DNA from: Diphasiastrum complanatum
Taxonomy: Eukaryota; Streptophyta; Lycopodiopsida; Lycopodiales; Lycopodiaceae
DNA: 64,000 nucleotides
Direction: 5' to 3'
Assembly: GCA_029204225.1 (NCBI GenBank)
Contig: CM055108.1
Coordinates: 5,581,599-5,645,598 of the forward strand
Part shown: piece after piece, positions 37,367-47,470 of the stretch
Numbering within the stretch: position 1 is the stretch's first letter
Layout of the letters: the number at the start of each line of letters is the position of its first letter
Notes under the pieces: generated by a model
Database searches by the model: none
Seen by the model: the letters and a program-made list of their open reading frames with translations, nothing else
What the model was told of the DNA's origin: nothing
Translations under genes and position numbers: made by a program

Positions 37367-38153
37367 AAAATAATCTTTGAGTGATTTTGTATTTCTCCAA
37401 AAGGCTGAGCAAAGCTCCCACTTGGATGAAAGATCCCCTTTTGGGTGATCAGATTGTCAACAATCTTTTGCATAAATTTTGGTGTACTTTGTTGAGCATG
37501 TAAGTAACTCTCCTTATGTAATTTGATTGGAGCATTTGCTAGAAGGTTTTAACCATTATGCAAATGTGTTTTTAGATTCTAAAAGGTTGAGGAACATTCT
37601 CATGAGAAGTGATCTTAGATCTACATCTAAACACCAAGATTTGACAAGCTAGTGAAGCTAGTCTTATGATTCACTAAGTGTGCTCTTTTATTCACCTCTA
37701 AAGCTTGTATTTATCATTTGCTGGACTTTATAAACTTTTAAAAGTGTGGTTTACATTTGGTTTTACAGGTTGAATCAATATCTTAATCTGTTGATCATAT
37801 GTTGATCAAGTTTGTTCAATTCTAGGTATTCTTGGCAGCCTAGTCTTGTGTATTTCCTAAGAACGCAAGTAACTCTTCACACCATAACTTGATTTGGTCA
37901 CTTTTTGGAAAGTTTGAGAGCCTAAGCAAGAGTGTTTTCAAGTTGGTTTGGGTCTATAATCCATTCTTAGTGTGTGCAAAGTGTTGCATGTGTTTCAATC
38001 TTCCTTTCTATGCTTGAAAACTAGCCAGGTTCAAGATAGAAGTGTCTTAGGGTCCTAGATCTTTTGAGATCTCCTTATCCATCATTTGTTGAGAGGAAAG
38101 TGAGTGCTAGGTGCATTAGGACAGAGCCTAAAAGTTGAAGAATCATTATATTC

Positions 38154-39075
38154 ATGGCTTCCAATGGTGGGATCATGTTAGAAACTAATTATAGGTTGAG
38201 TTCATCAAACTACTCTACCTGGAAAGTGAGGATGGAATCCTTACTTGAGTTGAATGAACTCATGGACATAATTGCAGGAACTGAAGAGAGACCACCCACA
38301 GTTCAAGAGCAACAAAGTTTTGATAATAAGGCCAAAAGGTCTCTTCATATCATTAAAATGAATGTTACCAATGAACTTCTCAAGGAAGTTGATAATAGTC
38401 AAAGTGCAAGTAAGGCATGGAATGCCTTGAAGAAGCCTTGAAGAAGCTCTTTGAATCAAAGTCTGCATCTAGGGTATTGACCCTAAGGAGGCAAATATTT
38501 TCTAGTAGACAAAGAGAGGGCGAACATGCTCATGCATTTGTCTTGAGGGTAAGTCCTTAAGTGATGATCGAGCATGCATTTATGAAAGCATAAAAGATGG
38601 TGGAATAGTCCAGGTTATGTTGAATGGTTTGCTAGATGAACATGCTAACCTTGTGCAAAGTTTTTCCATTCAAAGAGTCTTGCCAAGTGTGGTTGACTTG
38701 CAAGAAATCTTATTTGCTGAAGAACATAGGTTGCAATCAAAGCTTGATGGTGCATCCTTGCAAGGTGGAGGTGAAGAGGCTTTCTTCACAAAAGGCAAAG
38801 TCAAAGGCAAAGGTAAAGGCAAAGGGAAATGGTCCAAAGGTGGTAACTCGGATCATGATGGTCACTCTTCCTCCTCCTCTTCTACTTCTTTTAGAAAGAA
38901 AGACAAGTCAAAGTTCAAGTGCTTTTATTGTGGGATAAAAGGTCATTTTGCAAATGAATGTCATAAGAAGCAAACCAATGAAGGTAGCAAGCAAAACAAC
39001 TTTTGTACTTCTAATGAGGATCTAGATTCTTGTGATTCTCTCATGATGTGTTCTTCAAGTCTAATTCAAGTGTAA
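38154..39075 (+). pseudogene. copia gag with zinc knuckle, frameshifted (E8)
   Basis: Gag starts at ATG 38154 (MASNGGIMLETNYRL), with YSTWKVRMESLL and LHIIKMNVTNELLKEV as in other copia gags of this window. An 11-bp tandem duplication (CCTTGAAGAAG twice, about 38428-38450) shifts the frame and ends it at 38441. Gag continues through stops (FVLRV near 38540) into the frame 38617-39075, which holds LNGLLDEHANLVQS, a Lys-Gly repeat (GKVKGKGKGKGKW) and an intact CCHC knuckle CFYCGIKGHFANEC. Confidence 0.82.
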
Positions 39076-39563
39076 GTGACAAGGATTCATGGTGGATAGA
39101 TAGTGGATCTAGTTCACACATGACTAGTCACAAGGAGTTCTTTACTTCTTTGATCTCTTATGTTGGAACCAAGAAAGTTGTTCACATGCCAAATGGTGGT
39201 GAGTGTATGATCAAAGGTATTGGCTCAATTCCTATTTGCCTTTCTACTAATAGGAATGTAAGGCTTGATGGTGTTCTTTACATTCCTTCACTTTCAAGGA
39301 ATTTGCTAAGTGTTGGTCAAATGTTAAAAAAAGGGTACAAGACAAAGTTTGTTGGGGATGTTTGTTTCATTACTAAGGGAGATGTCTTGATTGCTAGGGG
39401 CAATAGACAAGGTAGACTTTACAAGCTTGATGCATTTGTTATGTCTAACAAGAGGAATGAAATGGATGTTGGTGGTTCTCTCAACTGTCAATCCCTAGCA
39501 TCAATAAGATTGGTAGATCTTATGCAAAGTCTAAAGAACTTCCTTATGCTAGATCTAGGTTGA
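39048..39563 (+). CDS. copia aspartic protease segment (E8)
   Basis: 171-codon frame with WWIDSGSSSHM (catalytic D at residue 18, DSG intact), then LDGVLYIPSLSRNLLSVGQM and the GRLYKLD stretch that follows protease in copia polyproteins. It overlaps the end of the gag frame in another frame, so a 1-base shift separates them. The protease itself looks intact. After GRLYKLD the normal LWH pre-integrase motif is not present. Confidence 0.8.
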   Translation: MFFKSNSSVSDKDSWWIDSGSSSHMTSHKEFFTSLISYVGTKKVVHMPNGGECMIKGIGSIPICLSTNRNVRLDGVLYIPSLSRNLLSVGQMLKKGYKTKFVGDVCFITKGDVLIARGNRQGRLYKLDAFVMSNKRNEMDVGGSLNCQSLASIRLVDLMQSLKNFLMLDLG

Positions 39564-39901
39564 GATCTAATGAGCTTCTTGGAGATAGTTATTGTTGTGC
39601 TAACTTGGCAACTTTTGGTGAATCTATGATCAATGTTTTGGATCCATTGGATCTTGAAGATGGACTAGTGCTACCTACTAGTCAAATGGAGTCATGTGGT
39701 GCTAAATTAGTATCATATTTGAACTCTTCTACTCATAGATTTCTAAGTCTTGGTGGCTCTCAATGGAACTACATGGAAAGTGCAAAAATGAAAAAGGTAA
39801 GAAGAGAGCTAACTTCATCAATGGAGGTGATGAAAACTCTTCTTTGGAAATGGTTGTTGCTAATGACTTATTTACTCATTTGGAAAGAGATGGTGCTTTG
39901 A
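39560..39901 (+). pseudogene. short frame after protease, possible integrase trace (E8)
   Basis: 113-codon frame beginning with an ELLGDSYCCANLATF stretch, which faintly resembles the SFWGESLVCANYL segment of the E15 integrase. It then has VLDPLDLEDGLVLP, a phrase that recurs in the frame at 40969 (VLHPLDLGDGIVII). No catalytic residues. Confidence 0.35.
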
Positions 39902-40761
39902 GCATGATTGAAGAAAAAATTTCTTTTGTATCTTTATGTGATGAGTCCAAAAAAGTCATTTGTGAAACAAGTGGTGTCACATGCATTCATAAAGAAAGTA
40001 GATCAAAAGGTTCTATCGTGAGACTTGGTGAGGAAGATCTCAAGTCAAAAGGGAGAGATGAATGTGAAGTGTTCAAAGTAGGATGTACTTTGAATGATGC
40101 TTTTGTGAATGATAGTGAGGGTTCATTATCATTACCTATATCATTGATTAGAAGTCTAGGTTTGACAAGAAAAAGTACTTCAATCATTCTTATGTTGAAG
40201 GAACTATGTATTCTTTTCATGGCTTCTAATGTTCGAGATTCTTCCATTTCTTATGATGCAACTATCAAGAGGGAGATTGCTAACTTTTGTGGTGTGATCA
40301 TTAAGAGGGAGTCTTGTAAAGGAAAGGGCAAAAGAAGAGTGACTCTTGGGAAGATTCAAGGCATGGAACTTACATCTCTTCATCAACTCAAAGGTTGCTA
40401 TGATTGTGGTGGAGTGTTCATGCATGATCAAGATGGCAAAAGGTTGGATGAAGAAGACTACATGGAGCAACTCAAGTGGCAATTTCTCCAAGGCAAGGAA
40501 GATCTCATTGGTGAGCTCATTGAGGTTTGGTTTGAGCTCAAATGGGCTGGTTTGATTAGGTTTGATACTCAACTTCATCTACTCTACTTCATGTTGGATA
40601 GAATTGTAGAAATCTATCTTTTGGTTTATGATGGTGACATTGTTTTCACTAACTATAGTGAAAGGTTGAAATCAAGCAATGATGAGATCTTGTGGGATGT
40701 TAATCATGTGTTTGAGAGGGAGTATCTTCAGAGGTTCAGATCTAAAGATGTTTATAAATGA
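39763..40761 (+). CDS. 332-codon frame with a vestigial RT signature (E8)
   Basis: Uninterrupted. Residues 233-300 can be laid along copia RT: MEQLKWQFLQ where E15 has MENKVCHLQ, FDTQL where E15 has YDPTL, then VEIYLLVYDGDIVF where E15 has VLLLIYVDDIII. The RT catalytic YVDD is YDGD at residues 289-292 (40627-40638), so polymerase activity is not expected. Residues 1-230 match nothing I recognise, apart from CYDCGG, a possible single metal-binding pair. The frame is long for neutral decay, which is the oddity. Confidence 0.5.
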   Translation: MELHGKCKNEKGKKRANFINGGDENSSLEMVVANDLFTHLERDGALSMIEEKISFVSLCDESKKVICETSGVTCIHKESRSKGSIVRLGEEDLKSKGRDECEVFKVGCTLNDAFVNDSEGSLSLPISLIRSLGLTRKSTSIILMLKELCILFMASNVRDSSISYDATIKREIANFCGVIIKRESCKGKGKRRVTLGKIQGMELTSLHQLKGCYDCGGVFMHDQDGKRLDEEDYMEQLKWQFLQGKEDLIGELIEVWFELKWAGLIRFDTQLHLLYFMLDRIVEIYLLVYDGDIVFTNYSERLKSSNDEILWDVNHVFEREYLQRFRSKDVYK

Positions 40762-40968
40762 AAAGTCCTTGATGTTTTATTGGAAGATCAAGATGTTGAT
40801 CTTGAATTGCTTCATCAACATCAAGAGGCAAGTAGCAATTGGAAGCTAGTCAAAAGCATCAAAGGGGAGCCACATGGGCAAAGCATTTTGGATCTGTTTT
40901 TACAGGTTCTTTAAGGTTCAAGTAAGGTTATTGGAACAGCAAGGAAGTGTCCTTTTACTTTACCTTAT

Positions 40969-41742
40969 TTGTTTAATCTCATGTATGAACATTGTCATGT
41001 CAATGTGTTGGAATTGTCAAAATTCAATGAAACTAGTTCCATAGTTTTGCATCCTTTGGATCTTGGAGATGGAATAGTTATCATTGTTGGTTCTTATGAT
41101 CAAGTACATGCATTCATTCAAATCTTGAAAGATATTGAAGTGGTCAACATGTTTACTTTTGAGCAAAGTTCAAGATCTAGCATCCTAGTGTTGGCAAATT
41201 GGCAAATTGTTGACAATGTAGGATCAAGGGTTGTATGCAAATCTTGTGGAGATACTTCAAGTATTTCAAATTCAGGTTTTGCTCATTCAAATGGAGCAGA
41301 GAACACATCATTTTGGCATTCATTCACTCGAGGGCTTTCATGGATTGGAGATCTACAAAGGCAAGGTGGTGATGGAGGTTCATTCATGGAGATACATGGT
41401 GCATTCACTATGGGCATAGTGGAATGTGGAGGAGGCATGCAAACACTTGTTGGTTACTTTCACTTACAACTTGTTTGCTGCTGTTTTACAGAGAATTCAA
41501 AGGTGGATACATGGAGGAATCCTTTCATTATAAATCTATGTTCTTTTACATGTATCCTGTTCACCATTCTATGTAAAATTGATGTAAGAAATAGTGAAGC
41601 ATCCTATATGGACACTATTATCTATATCAATTATGTTATACTTCATATTGTACATATTAGAACACTTGAGAAGAGATCTATTATCATGATGGAGATCATT
41701 CTTAGGTTGGAGCAAAGTAGTGTTGTAAAACTGGCAAATTAA
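40969..41742 (+). CDS. 257-codon frame at the 3' end of E8, possibly vestigial RNase H region
   Basis: Open frame ending 13 bp before the right LTR. By position it corresponds to RNase H. The pattern ISEAS-MDTIIY toward the C-terminus faintly follows the E15 RNase H segment SEEAPIIYNDN, but the catalytic Asp/Glu residues are not conserved. A hydrophobic, Cys-rich stretch (LQLVCCCF; LCSFTCILFTILC) is unlike RNase H. Function unknown. Confidence 0.4.
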   Translation: MFNLMYEHCHVNVLELSKFNETSSIVLHPLDLGDGIVIIVGSYDQVHAFIQILKDIEVVNMFTFEQSSRSSILVLANWQIVDNVGSRVVCKSCGDTSSISNSGFAHSNGAENTSFWHSFTRGLSWIGDLQRQGGDGGSFMEIHGAFTMGIVECGGGMQTLVGYFHLQLVCCCFTENSKVDTWRNPFIINLCSFTCILFTILCKIDVRNSEASYMDTIIYINYVILHIVHIRTLEKRSIIMMEIILRLEQSSVVKLAN

Positions 41743-41755
41743 GTTGAAGAGGGAG

Positions 41756-42410
41756 TGTGAAAATTGTCAACATTTCCTAGTTAGTTTGAGGCCTAATTTG
41801 GCAATTTTTGTACATAGTTTTGGATCTAACATTTCATACTTGTGAAAGAGACCTAGATACTTTTATTTTAGTATATATTTCATGTTGAAGAAGTCTCAAA
41901 CTTCAGGACCTTCGAAATGACACCAAAATCATGTTATTTGGACATATAGGCCAAATTTGGCTATTTTAGGCTACTGGTATCCTAAATTTGGGTCCTAAGT
42001 TCTAGAGAGAGGAGAGAAAGTCATCTCTCTCACCTATATTAGGCTGAAATTTGTGGAGAACAGGTTGGAGAAACTTATTGTATTGTTGAGAGAGATCAAT
42101 AGATCATTGTCACAGTTTCTTCCTCCATTGAGAGCATTGCTTTGTGTATTGTCTTCAAGCTTTTGTGTATGATCTAAAGAGGTTTCCAAAAGTGGTAGGC
42201 TGCTATTGTAGGGCTGGTATGCTGTTGTTTTTGGCTGCCATCATTACCTTTTATTAGTTTCTTTTGTCTCTTGAATGCTTTGTCAAGTTCATGTGTATCA
42301 AAGGTAGCATTATGATGCTTTGCCATTTCTAGCTTTTATAGCTTGTTGTGCAAAGATCTTAGCCAAGTATTTTGGGAGTTTGGATCCATTCAGGATCCAC
42401 TTTTTTCACA
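41756..42410 (+). repeat. 3' LTR of E8
   Basis: 655 bp, TGTGAAAATTG...TTTTTTCACA, preceded by the purine run GAAGAGGGAG (41746-41755). Followed by CTTTC (42411-42415), the duplicated target. The palindrome of the left copy is here changed to ATACTTGTG. Confidence 0.9.
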
Positions 42411-42415
42411 CTTTC

Positions 42416-42531
42416 TAATTAATCAAATCTCTATGTGATCATCGGGTTGGACTTACACACATAGGGTGCCAAATCCCTCTCACTTATTAACTAGGGTTAG
42501 GGTTGCCTTGGGATCCGCAAACCCTCCAACA
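42416..42531 (-). repeat. E7 5' LTR, right part
   Basis: Continues the E7 LTR after E8; matches the first about 115 bp of the E2 LTR inverted. Its outer end ACCCTCCAACA is the complement of TGTTGGAGGGT, the LTR start. Confidence 0.82.
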
Positions 42532-44322
42532 TTCTCTAATGAAAGTTGGAAAGACACTTGTTGACTTTCTATCCTTATTGTTCCCTGCAAAATTTGAATT
42601 GAAGTCTCTACATGCTTGCATCCATGCATGTTAAATCTTTTGAGTAATGAAATAGCATACTTGGATTGACAAATGAAGACATAATCTAAAGATCTAAGTA
42701 CTTCCATACCCAAAATGAAGTGCAAATGTCTAAGATCTACCATCTTAAACACTTTGGATAGATCTAGCTTAGTTTTCTCAACACCTTCTAAATTATCTCC
42801 ACTAAGTATAATATCATCAATATAAAGTGGTAAATAGAAATGCCTTTTTCACTAAATCTTATGTACAAAGTGGGATCATACTCACTAGGAATAAATCCAT
42901 AGATAAGAAAAGTATTGAGGCTTGTGTTCCAAGTTCTAGAAGCTTGTTTCAAACCATACAAGCTCCACTTGAGATGGCACACCTTGTCTTCCATACCTTG
43001 CTTAGAACCATTGCGATTTGTAAATGCTTTGGATCTCCAATTGCCTTGAAGACTCCACCTTGCATAAAGTGTTAACGGATTCAACCCATAGAATGCTGAG
43101 TGATATCTAGTTGTGGTCACACCGACTGTCTTTAAAACACACTCTCTCAGTGAAGTTGACATGCACGTAAAGCTTACACCAGTAGCTTGCCTAAAAAGAA
43201 AATATCTCATATAGATAACTCGTCTAAAGTTATAATCACAAGTGATGCAAATTGCAATTCTCACCGAAGAAGTGTCTCAACGAACATACTTTGCCCTGCC
43301 AACAACCAACCAAAGTGAGAAGCAAGAGCAATGATTAGTCTTATGGTGACCATCTTTGCCACAAGTGCAAAGGACTCATCATAATCTATGCCCTTTGATT
43401 GGGCATACCCCTTGGCTACAAGCCTTGCCTGGTGCTTAGAAACACTCCCATCTTGATTCAACTTTAGCTTAAAGACTCACTTACATCCAATCACATTCTT
43501 ATCCATAGGTAGATCAATGAGCATCCAAGTATCATTCTCCATCAATGCATTGTACTCGTCACACATAGCTTGAAACCACTCCTTTAATTCTAAGGCTTCA
43601 CTAACATTTGAAGTCTCTTCAAAAGATGTGATGAAAGCATAAGAAGAAGTACTTCCCTCGGCTTGCTTACCCTTGTCCTTGTATGTGAGCCTTAATGGCT
43701 CCATCCTTGACCTCGTGGATCTTCTTAGTGTGCTTGGTGTTCTTGGCTCTAGCTCCTCCTCATGATCAAGCTTCTCCTTGATCTCGGCTACCTCTCTTCC
43801 AATACAATGATTAGATGAATCACCTTCAAGCTTATGCATTCTAGTCTCATAAAAAATGATATCTCTAGAAATGACAATCTTTTGAGAAGAGGGAATGAAG
43901 ATTTTGTAACTTTTGCTTGCATTGCCATAGCCTACCATGATCCCCTTCATGGATGATGGATCCTCCTTGGTTCTTGTGTCCAAAGGGACATGTACATAGC
44001 AAATACATCCAAACACCTTCAAGTTTTTGAGATTAGGCTTTTCTCCATACAACAACTCATAAGATGTTCTACCATTTATAGAGCTACATGGAACTCTATT
44101 ACATAAGAAGTTAGCACACATGAGAGCCTCTCCCCCAAAAGACTTAGGTAGGCATGCATCTAACCTTAGACCTTTAGAACATTCACATAGAGTCCTATTT
44201 ATTCTCTCGGCCACCCCATTTTGTTGAGGGGTGTAAGGGCAAGATAACTTCTTCTTGATCCCTTCTTGATCACAAAAGTCTTTAAATTCATTTGAGATAT
44301 ATTCTCCTCCATTATCACTTCT
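42532..44322 (-). pseudogene. E10: copia integrase-RT-RNase H remnant
   Basis: Minus-strand pieces in order: integrase tail and linker (43477-44214; ERINRTLCECSKGLRLDACL, VFGCICYVHVPLDTR, RRSTRSRMEPLRLTYKDK), RT N-part (43261-43461; [19 protein letters not shown]), RT middle (42788-43264; YGLKQASRTWN, SEYDPTLYIRF, then a shifted YIDDIILSGD), and RT end (42480-42752; KMVDLRHLHFILGMEV). An internal deletion then jumps to an RNase H scrap FAGNNKDRKSTS. It is cut at 42531 by the E7 LTR. Several frameshifts; close relative of E15. Confidence 0.82.
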
Positions 44323-45250
44323 AAATTAGGTCATTCTTAGGCTTCTTAAGGTCCTAACATACACCTTTTAGGTTCAAATCAAGTTCTTCAATGCTTCCAA
44401 GGAAGAGTGAGAGTGGACATCAATTTGTTTTGAGAGTGAAAGATTTGAACAAAGAGCTTGCCTATGTTGGTGAACCTATTAAAGAGACTGAGCTTGTGCA
44501 AATAGTTTTGAATGGCTTATGTAGTGATTTTACTAATCTTGTCCAAAGCTATGCCATCATGGGAAACTTGCCTACACTTGAAGACCTTCAAAGTGTGTTG
44601 ATGGCTGAGGAGAGTAGGAAGGCTCATATCAAATCAAGGATGGAGAGGCTCTCCATCAATGATGGTGATAAAAAAGCCTTATTTTTCAAGAGCAAAGGCA
44701 AAGCAAAGAACAAGGGAGGAGGATTCAGAAAGGATCAAGCAAAGGATGGAGATCAATGAGGATCTACATCATCATCATCACAAGTCAAACCCAAGAAGGA
44801 AAAATCTAAAATCAAGTGCTACTATTGTAGCAAGATGGGGCACTATGCCTCGAAATGCTTCAAGAGGAAGCAAGTTCAAGGTCAAGCCAACATTGGACAA
44901 GAGGAGGAAGAGAGTTCTCATGAGGACTCACTCACGATGTCAACTTTTTCATCATCAGATGTCAAAGGTGAAGATCCTTGGTGGATATATAGTGGGACTA
45001 TTGTGCCTTGGCTAAGGCACACAAGTTACCTTTTCCAAGCACAATCACAAAGACAAGTCATCCTCTCAAGTTGATCCACTCGGATGTGCATTTTGCTAGC
45101 ACAAAGTGCAATGGTGGAGCTATAATGTTTGTCACCTTTATAGATGACTACTCAAGATATGGATGGGTATATCTACTTTCCTCTAAAGCACATGTTTTTT
45201 GAGAGTTTTGTCAAGTTCAAGACTTTTGTTGAGAAGCATCAATGATCACA
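44323..45250 (+). pseudogene. E11: copia gag-protease/integrase deletion fragment
   Basis: The plus strand starts with about 60 bp of leader matching (inverted) 47095-47160 of E12, then gag without its N-terminus (44391-44759; FVLRVKDLNKELAYVG, LNGLCSDFTNLVQSYAIMG). An intact knuckle CYYCSKMGHYASKC follows at about 44818, then the start of protease (DPWWIYSGT, with DSG as YSG). A deletion joins this to integrase (LAKAHKLPFPSTITKTSHPL, LIHSDVHFAST, FIDDYSRYGW) ending near 45245. Faces E10 head to head. Confidence 0.78.
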
Positions 45251-45543
45251 AGATCAAATCCTTACAAAATCTCTACTAGGGGACATGTCCTCCAAGATTC
45301 AACTCATAAGAACTTTCTAATTTGGTTAGGTTGAATGGAAATGGCTCAATCTCGGTTCCTTCAGCTATAACTCAGCGAAAAAAAGTTCCCTTTGATCTAT
45401 TCTCCTCAAATGAAACTAAATTTGGAGGTACAATCACTAGATTAGCAACTAGTAACAAGGACAAAGCCAATACTACTTAAATATAGGATCTAAGCTTGAG
45501 AAAATAAAATCTAAAGCTCACTTTTGATTAGGCTATGATACCA
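45251..45543 (-). other. leader and primer site left of the shared LTR (E12)
   Basis: About 280 bp matching 47190-47470, the leader adjacent to the second LTR. Ends with the primer site TGGTATCATAGCC (minus strand, 45531-45543; one change from TGGTATCAGAGCC) touching the LTR at 45544. Having a primer site here means this LTR also acts as a 5' LTR for a body to its left. Confidence 0.75.
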
Positions 45544-46231
45544 TGAAATAATTTTACAACAAATTCAATCCCAATCAATTCTAAAAGTGATGGAGGATGC
45601 ACAAATCAAAGATCTAGATCCAAACTATGAGCTAGAATCAAGACTAGTTACCAAAACTAGCTAATTTGGCATTTAACTCCACAATGGCCACATAGATTTG
45701 ATCAAATACACAAAAGTAAAGTGCAGCAAGCACACTAGACCTATAATCAACTTCAGTACCTTCCAAAAATGTAATCAATGCATAAAATTACTCACATACA
45801 ATAGCTATAACTCATCACTCAAAGACAATGTTGATGGAAGTGGAAAAGCTCGGTTTTTCTTCATATTTAGATGGAAATCCCATCACATCTTTATACATTT
45901 CGAGCTTGGATCTGAACATTTAGGGCATCTATGATCTTATCATACCCTAACCCTAACATCTAGCCTAATAGGTCATTGGATCCACCCTAATATGGGGTCA
46001 AGATCTCAAGATCCAGAAACAATGTAAAACATGCTATTTTTAGCTCCTAAAATTTCTCTAGCTTATCTAAGCACATTTTGGCCTCATTTCAAAGATGCTA
46101 TCACAATGTAATATGAGGAATGAAGTCTTGGAAAAGCATCCTATGCTATTTGGCATGTGTGGAATATATTTACATGGCCATCTAGCCAATTACAATGCAT
46201 GTGACCAAAATTGATCAAGCTAGAAATTTCA
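45544..46231 (-). repeat. shared LTR of E12 (688 bp)
   Basis: Plus strand TGAAATAATT...AAATTTCA, with inverted termini TGAAAT/ATTTCA. It has a primer site on its left and a purine tract plus RNase H end on its right, so it is at once the 3' LTR of the right-hand body and the 5' LTR of a left-hand body. Confidence 0.82.
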
Positions 46232-46700
46232 ATACTCCTCCTCACAATCTAGCTAGATGATAACATAAATTTACTAATTAAGCCAAGGGCTGATCTAAGC
46301 TTCAAAAAAGAATTCCTTTAGAGAGGCTTTTTCAATATATCAGCAATGCATTCTTCACTTGAAACATGCTCCAATAAGACCTCCTTAGATTGGACTTTTT
46401 CTCTTACAAAGTGGTGAGCAATTTCTATGTGTTTGCTCCTTGCATGGTATATTGGATTTGATGCTAGGTTTTGGGCTGAGATGTTGTCATTCTAGATGAG
46501 TAGAATGACACCTGATCAGATCACTTTGATCTCCTCAAGCAACCTCTTGATCCATAGTACTTCCTTGGTTGTGGTTGTTAGAGCCTTGTACTCGGCCTCG
46601 GTTGATGAAAGATATATTGTTTTTTGCTTATTTGATAGCCATCCAAAAGGTAGACACTTATGGATACCATCTTCAATGATAGGGAAATAGATTCAATGAA
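46232..46700 (-). pseudogene. copia RNase H 3' end and purine tract (E12)
   Basis: Purine tract GTGAGGAGGAGTAT (minus strand) is adjacent to the LTR. Upstream, the minus strand encodes RNase H pieces across stops: STEAEYKALTTTTKEVLWIK, NISAQNLASNPIYHARSKHI, and EHVSSEECIADIL, close to E15. RT, integrase, protease and gag are all missing from this body. Confidence 0.72.
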
Positions 46701-47458
46701 ACAAGATAAATTGTACAAGATATGATCACAACTAGCTATCCCACTCTCGTTGGGACTTGAGATGAATCACTCTCTGATTTCTCAACAAGATCTAAGGTGA
46801 TCTTGAGCTTGATCAATCTTCAAGATCCAAACTAGATCCAAACCTAGCTCAATTTACTATAGATTTGATCAAAACTAGTCTCCTCCTTGGTCTCAACTTC
46901 ACAAGAAGGGTGAATCTACCTATATTGAATCAAAAGCACTTTAGAGCACAAAAATGTCTCGCAAATCAATCCCTCTAAATCCAAGTTGAATCACATTGAC
47001 ATATTCACTCACAAACCTATCCAAAATCGAGTAAAAAAGAAACACAATTTTCAATAGTTTTGCATTTCTAGATGAAGAAAACATCAAAACACTTGATTTG
47101 AACCTAAAATGTGTATGTTAGGACCTTAAGAAGCCTAAGAACGACCTAATTAAGCTCGCAAATGGCTGATCCAAATTCCTAAAGAGTGGGGGCATTCAAA
47201 TCATTACAAAAATCTCTACTAGGGGACATGTCCTCCAAGATTCAACTCATAAGAACTTTCTAATTTGGTTAGGTTGAATGGAAATGGCTCAATCTTGGTT
47301 CCTTCAGCTATAACTCAACAAAAAAAGTTCCCTTTGATCTATTCTCACTCTGGAGGTACAATCACTAGATTAGCAACTAGTAACAAGGACAAAGCCAATA
47401 CTACTTAAATCTAGGATCTAGGCTTGAGAAAATCAATCTAAAACTCAATTTTGATTAG
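46701..47458 (-). other. E12 leader fused to RNase H by deletion
   Basis: Non-coding. Contains the leader block also found in inverted form at 44323-44383 and in direct form at 45262-45530. It joins the RNase H scrap directly, so essentially the entire coding region was deleted. Confidence 0.6.
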
Positions 47459-47470
47459 GCTCTGATACCA
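47459..47470 (-). promoter_or_regulatory. primer binding site, Met-tRNA type (E12)
   Basis: Minus strand TGGTATCAGAGC adjacent to the LTR start at 47471. Confidence 0.85.

Larger units (their letters stand above)
31584..42410 (+). mobile_element. E8: copia element with gag-protease and decayed pol frames; contains E9
   Basis: LTRs are 31584-32212 joined to 36981-36996 (split by E9) and 41756-42410. The primer site is at 36997 and the TSD is CTTTC. Without E9 it is about 6.1 kb, the size of the full element E15, but RT is recognisable only as a trace and no integrase catalytic motif is seen. It looks like a non-autonomous relative of E15. LTRs differ by about 20 substitutions plus an 11-bp indel by eye. 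Confidence 0.88.
25791..42531 (-). mobile_element. E7: Tat/Athila-like gypsy element, 5' half, LTR interrupted by E8
   Basis: Minus-strand order: LTR (42531-42416 continuing at 31583-30960), Asp-type primer site, a long leader, gag, protease, and RT truncated at about 25790. Removing E8 with its CTTTC duplication leaves a 740-bp LTR starting TGTTGGAGGG and ending at the primer site. The same LTR family ends E2. RNase H, integrase and the 3' LTR of this copy are lost. Copia E10 lies directly against its right end. Confidence 0.8.
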
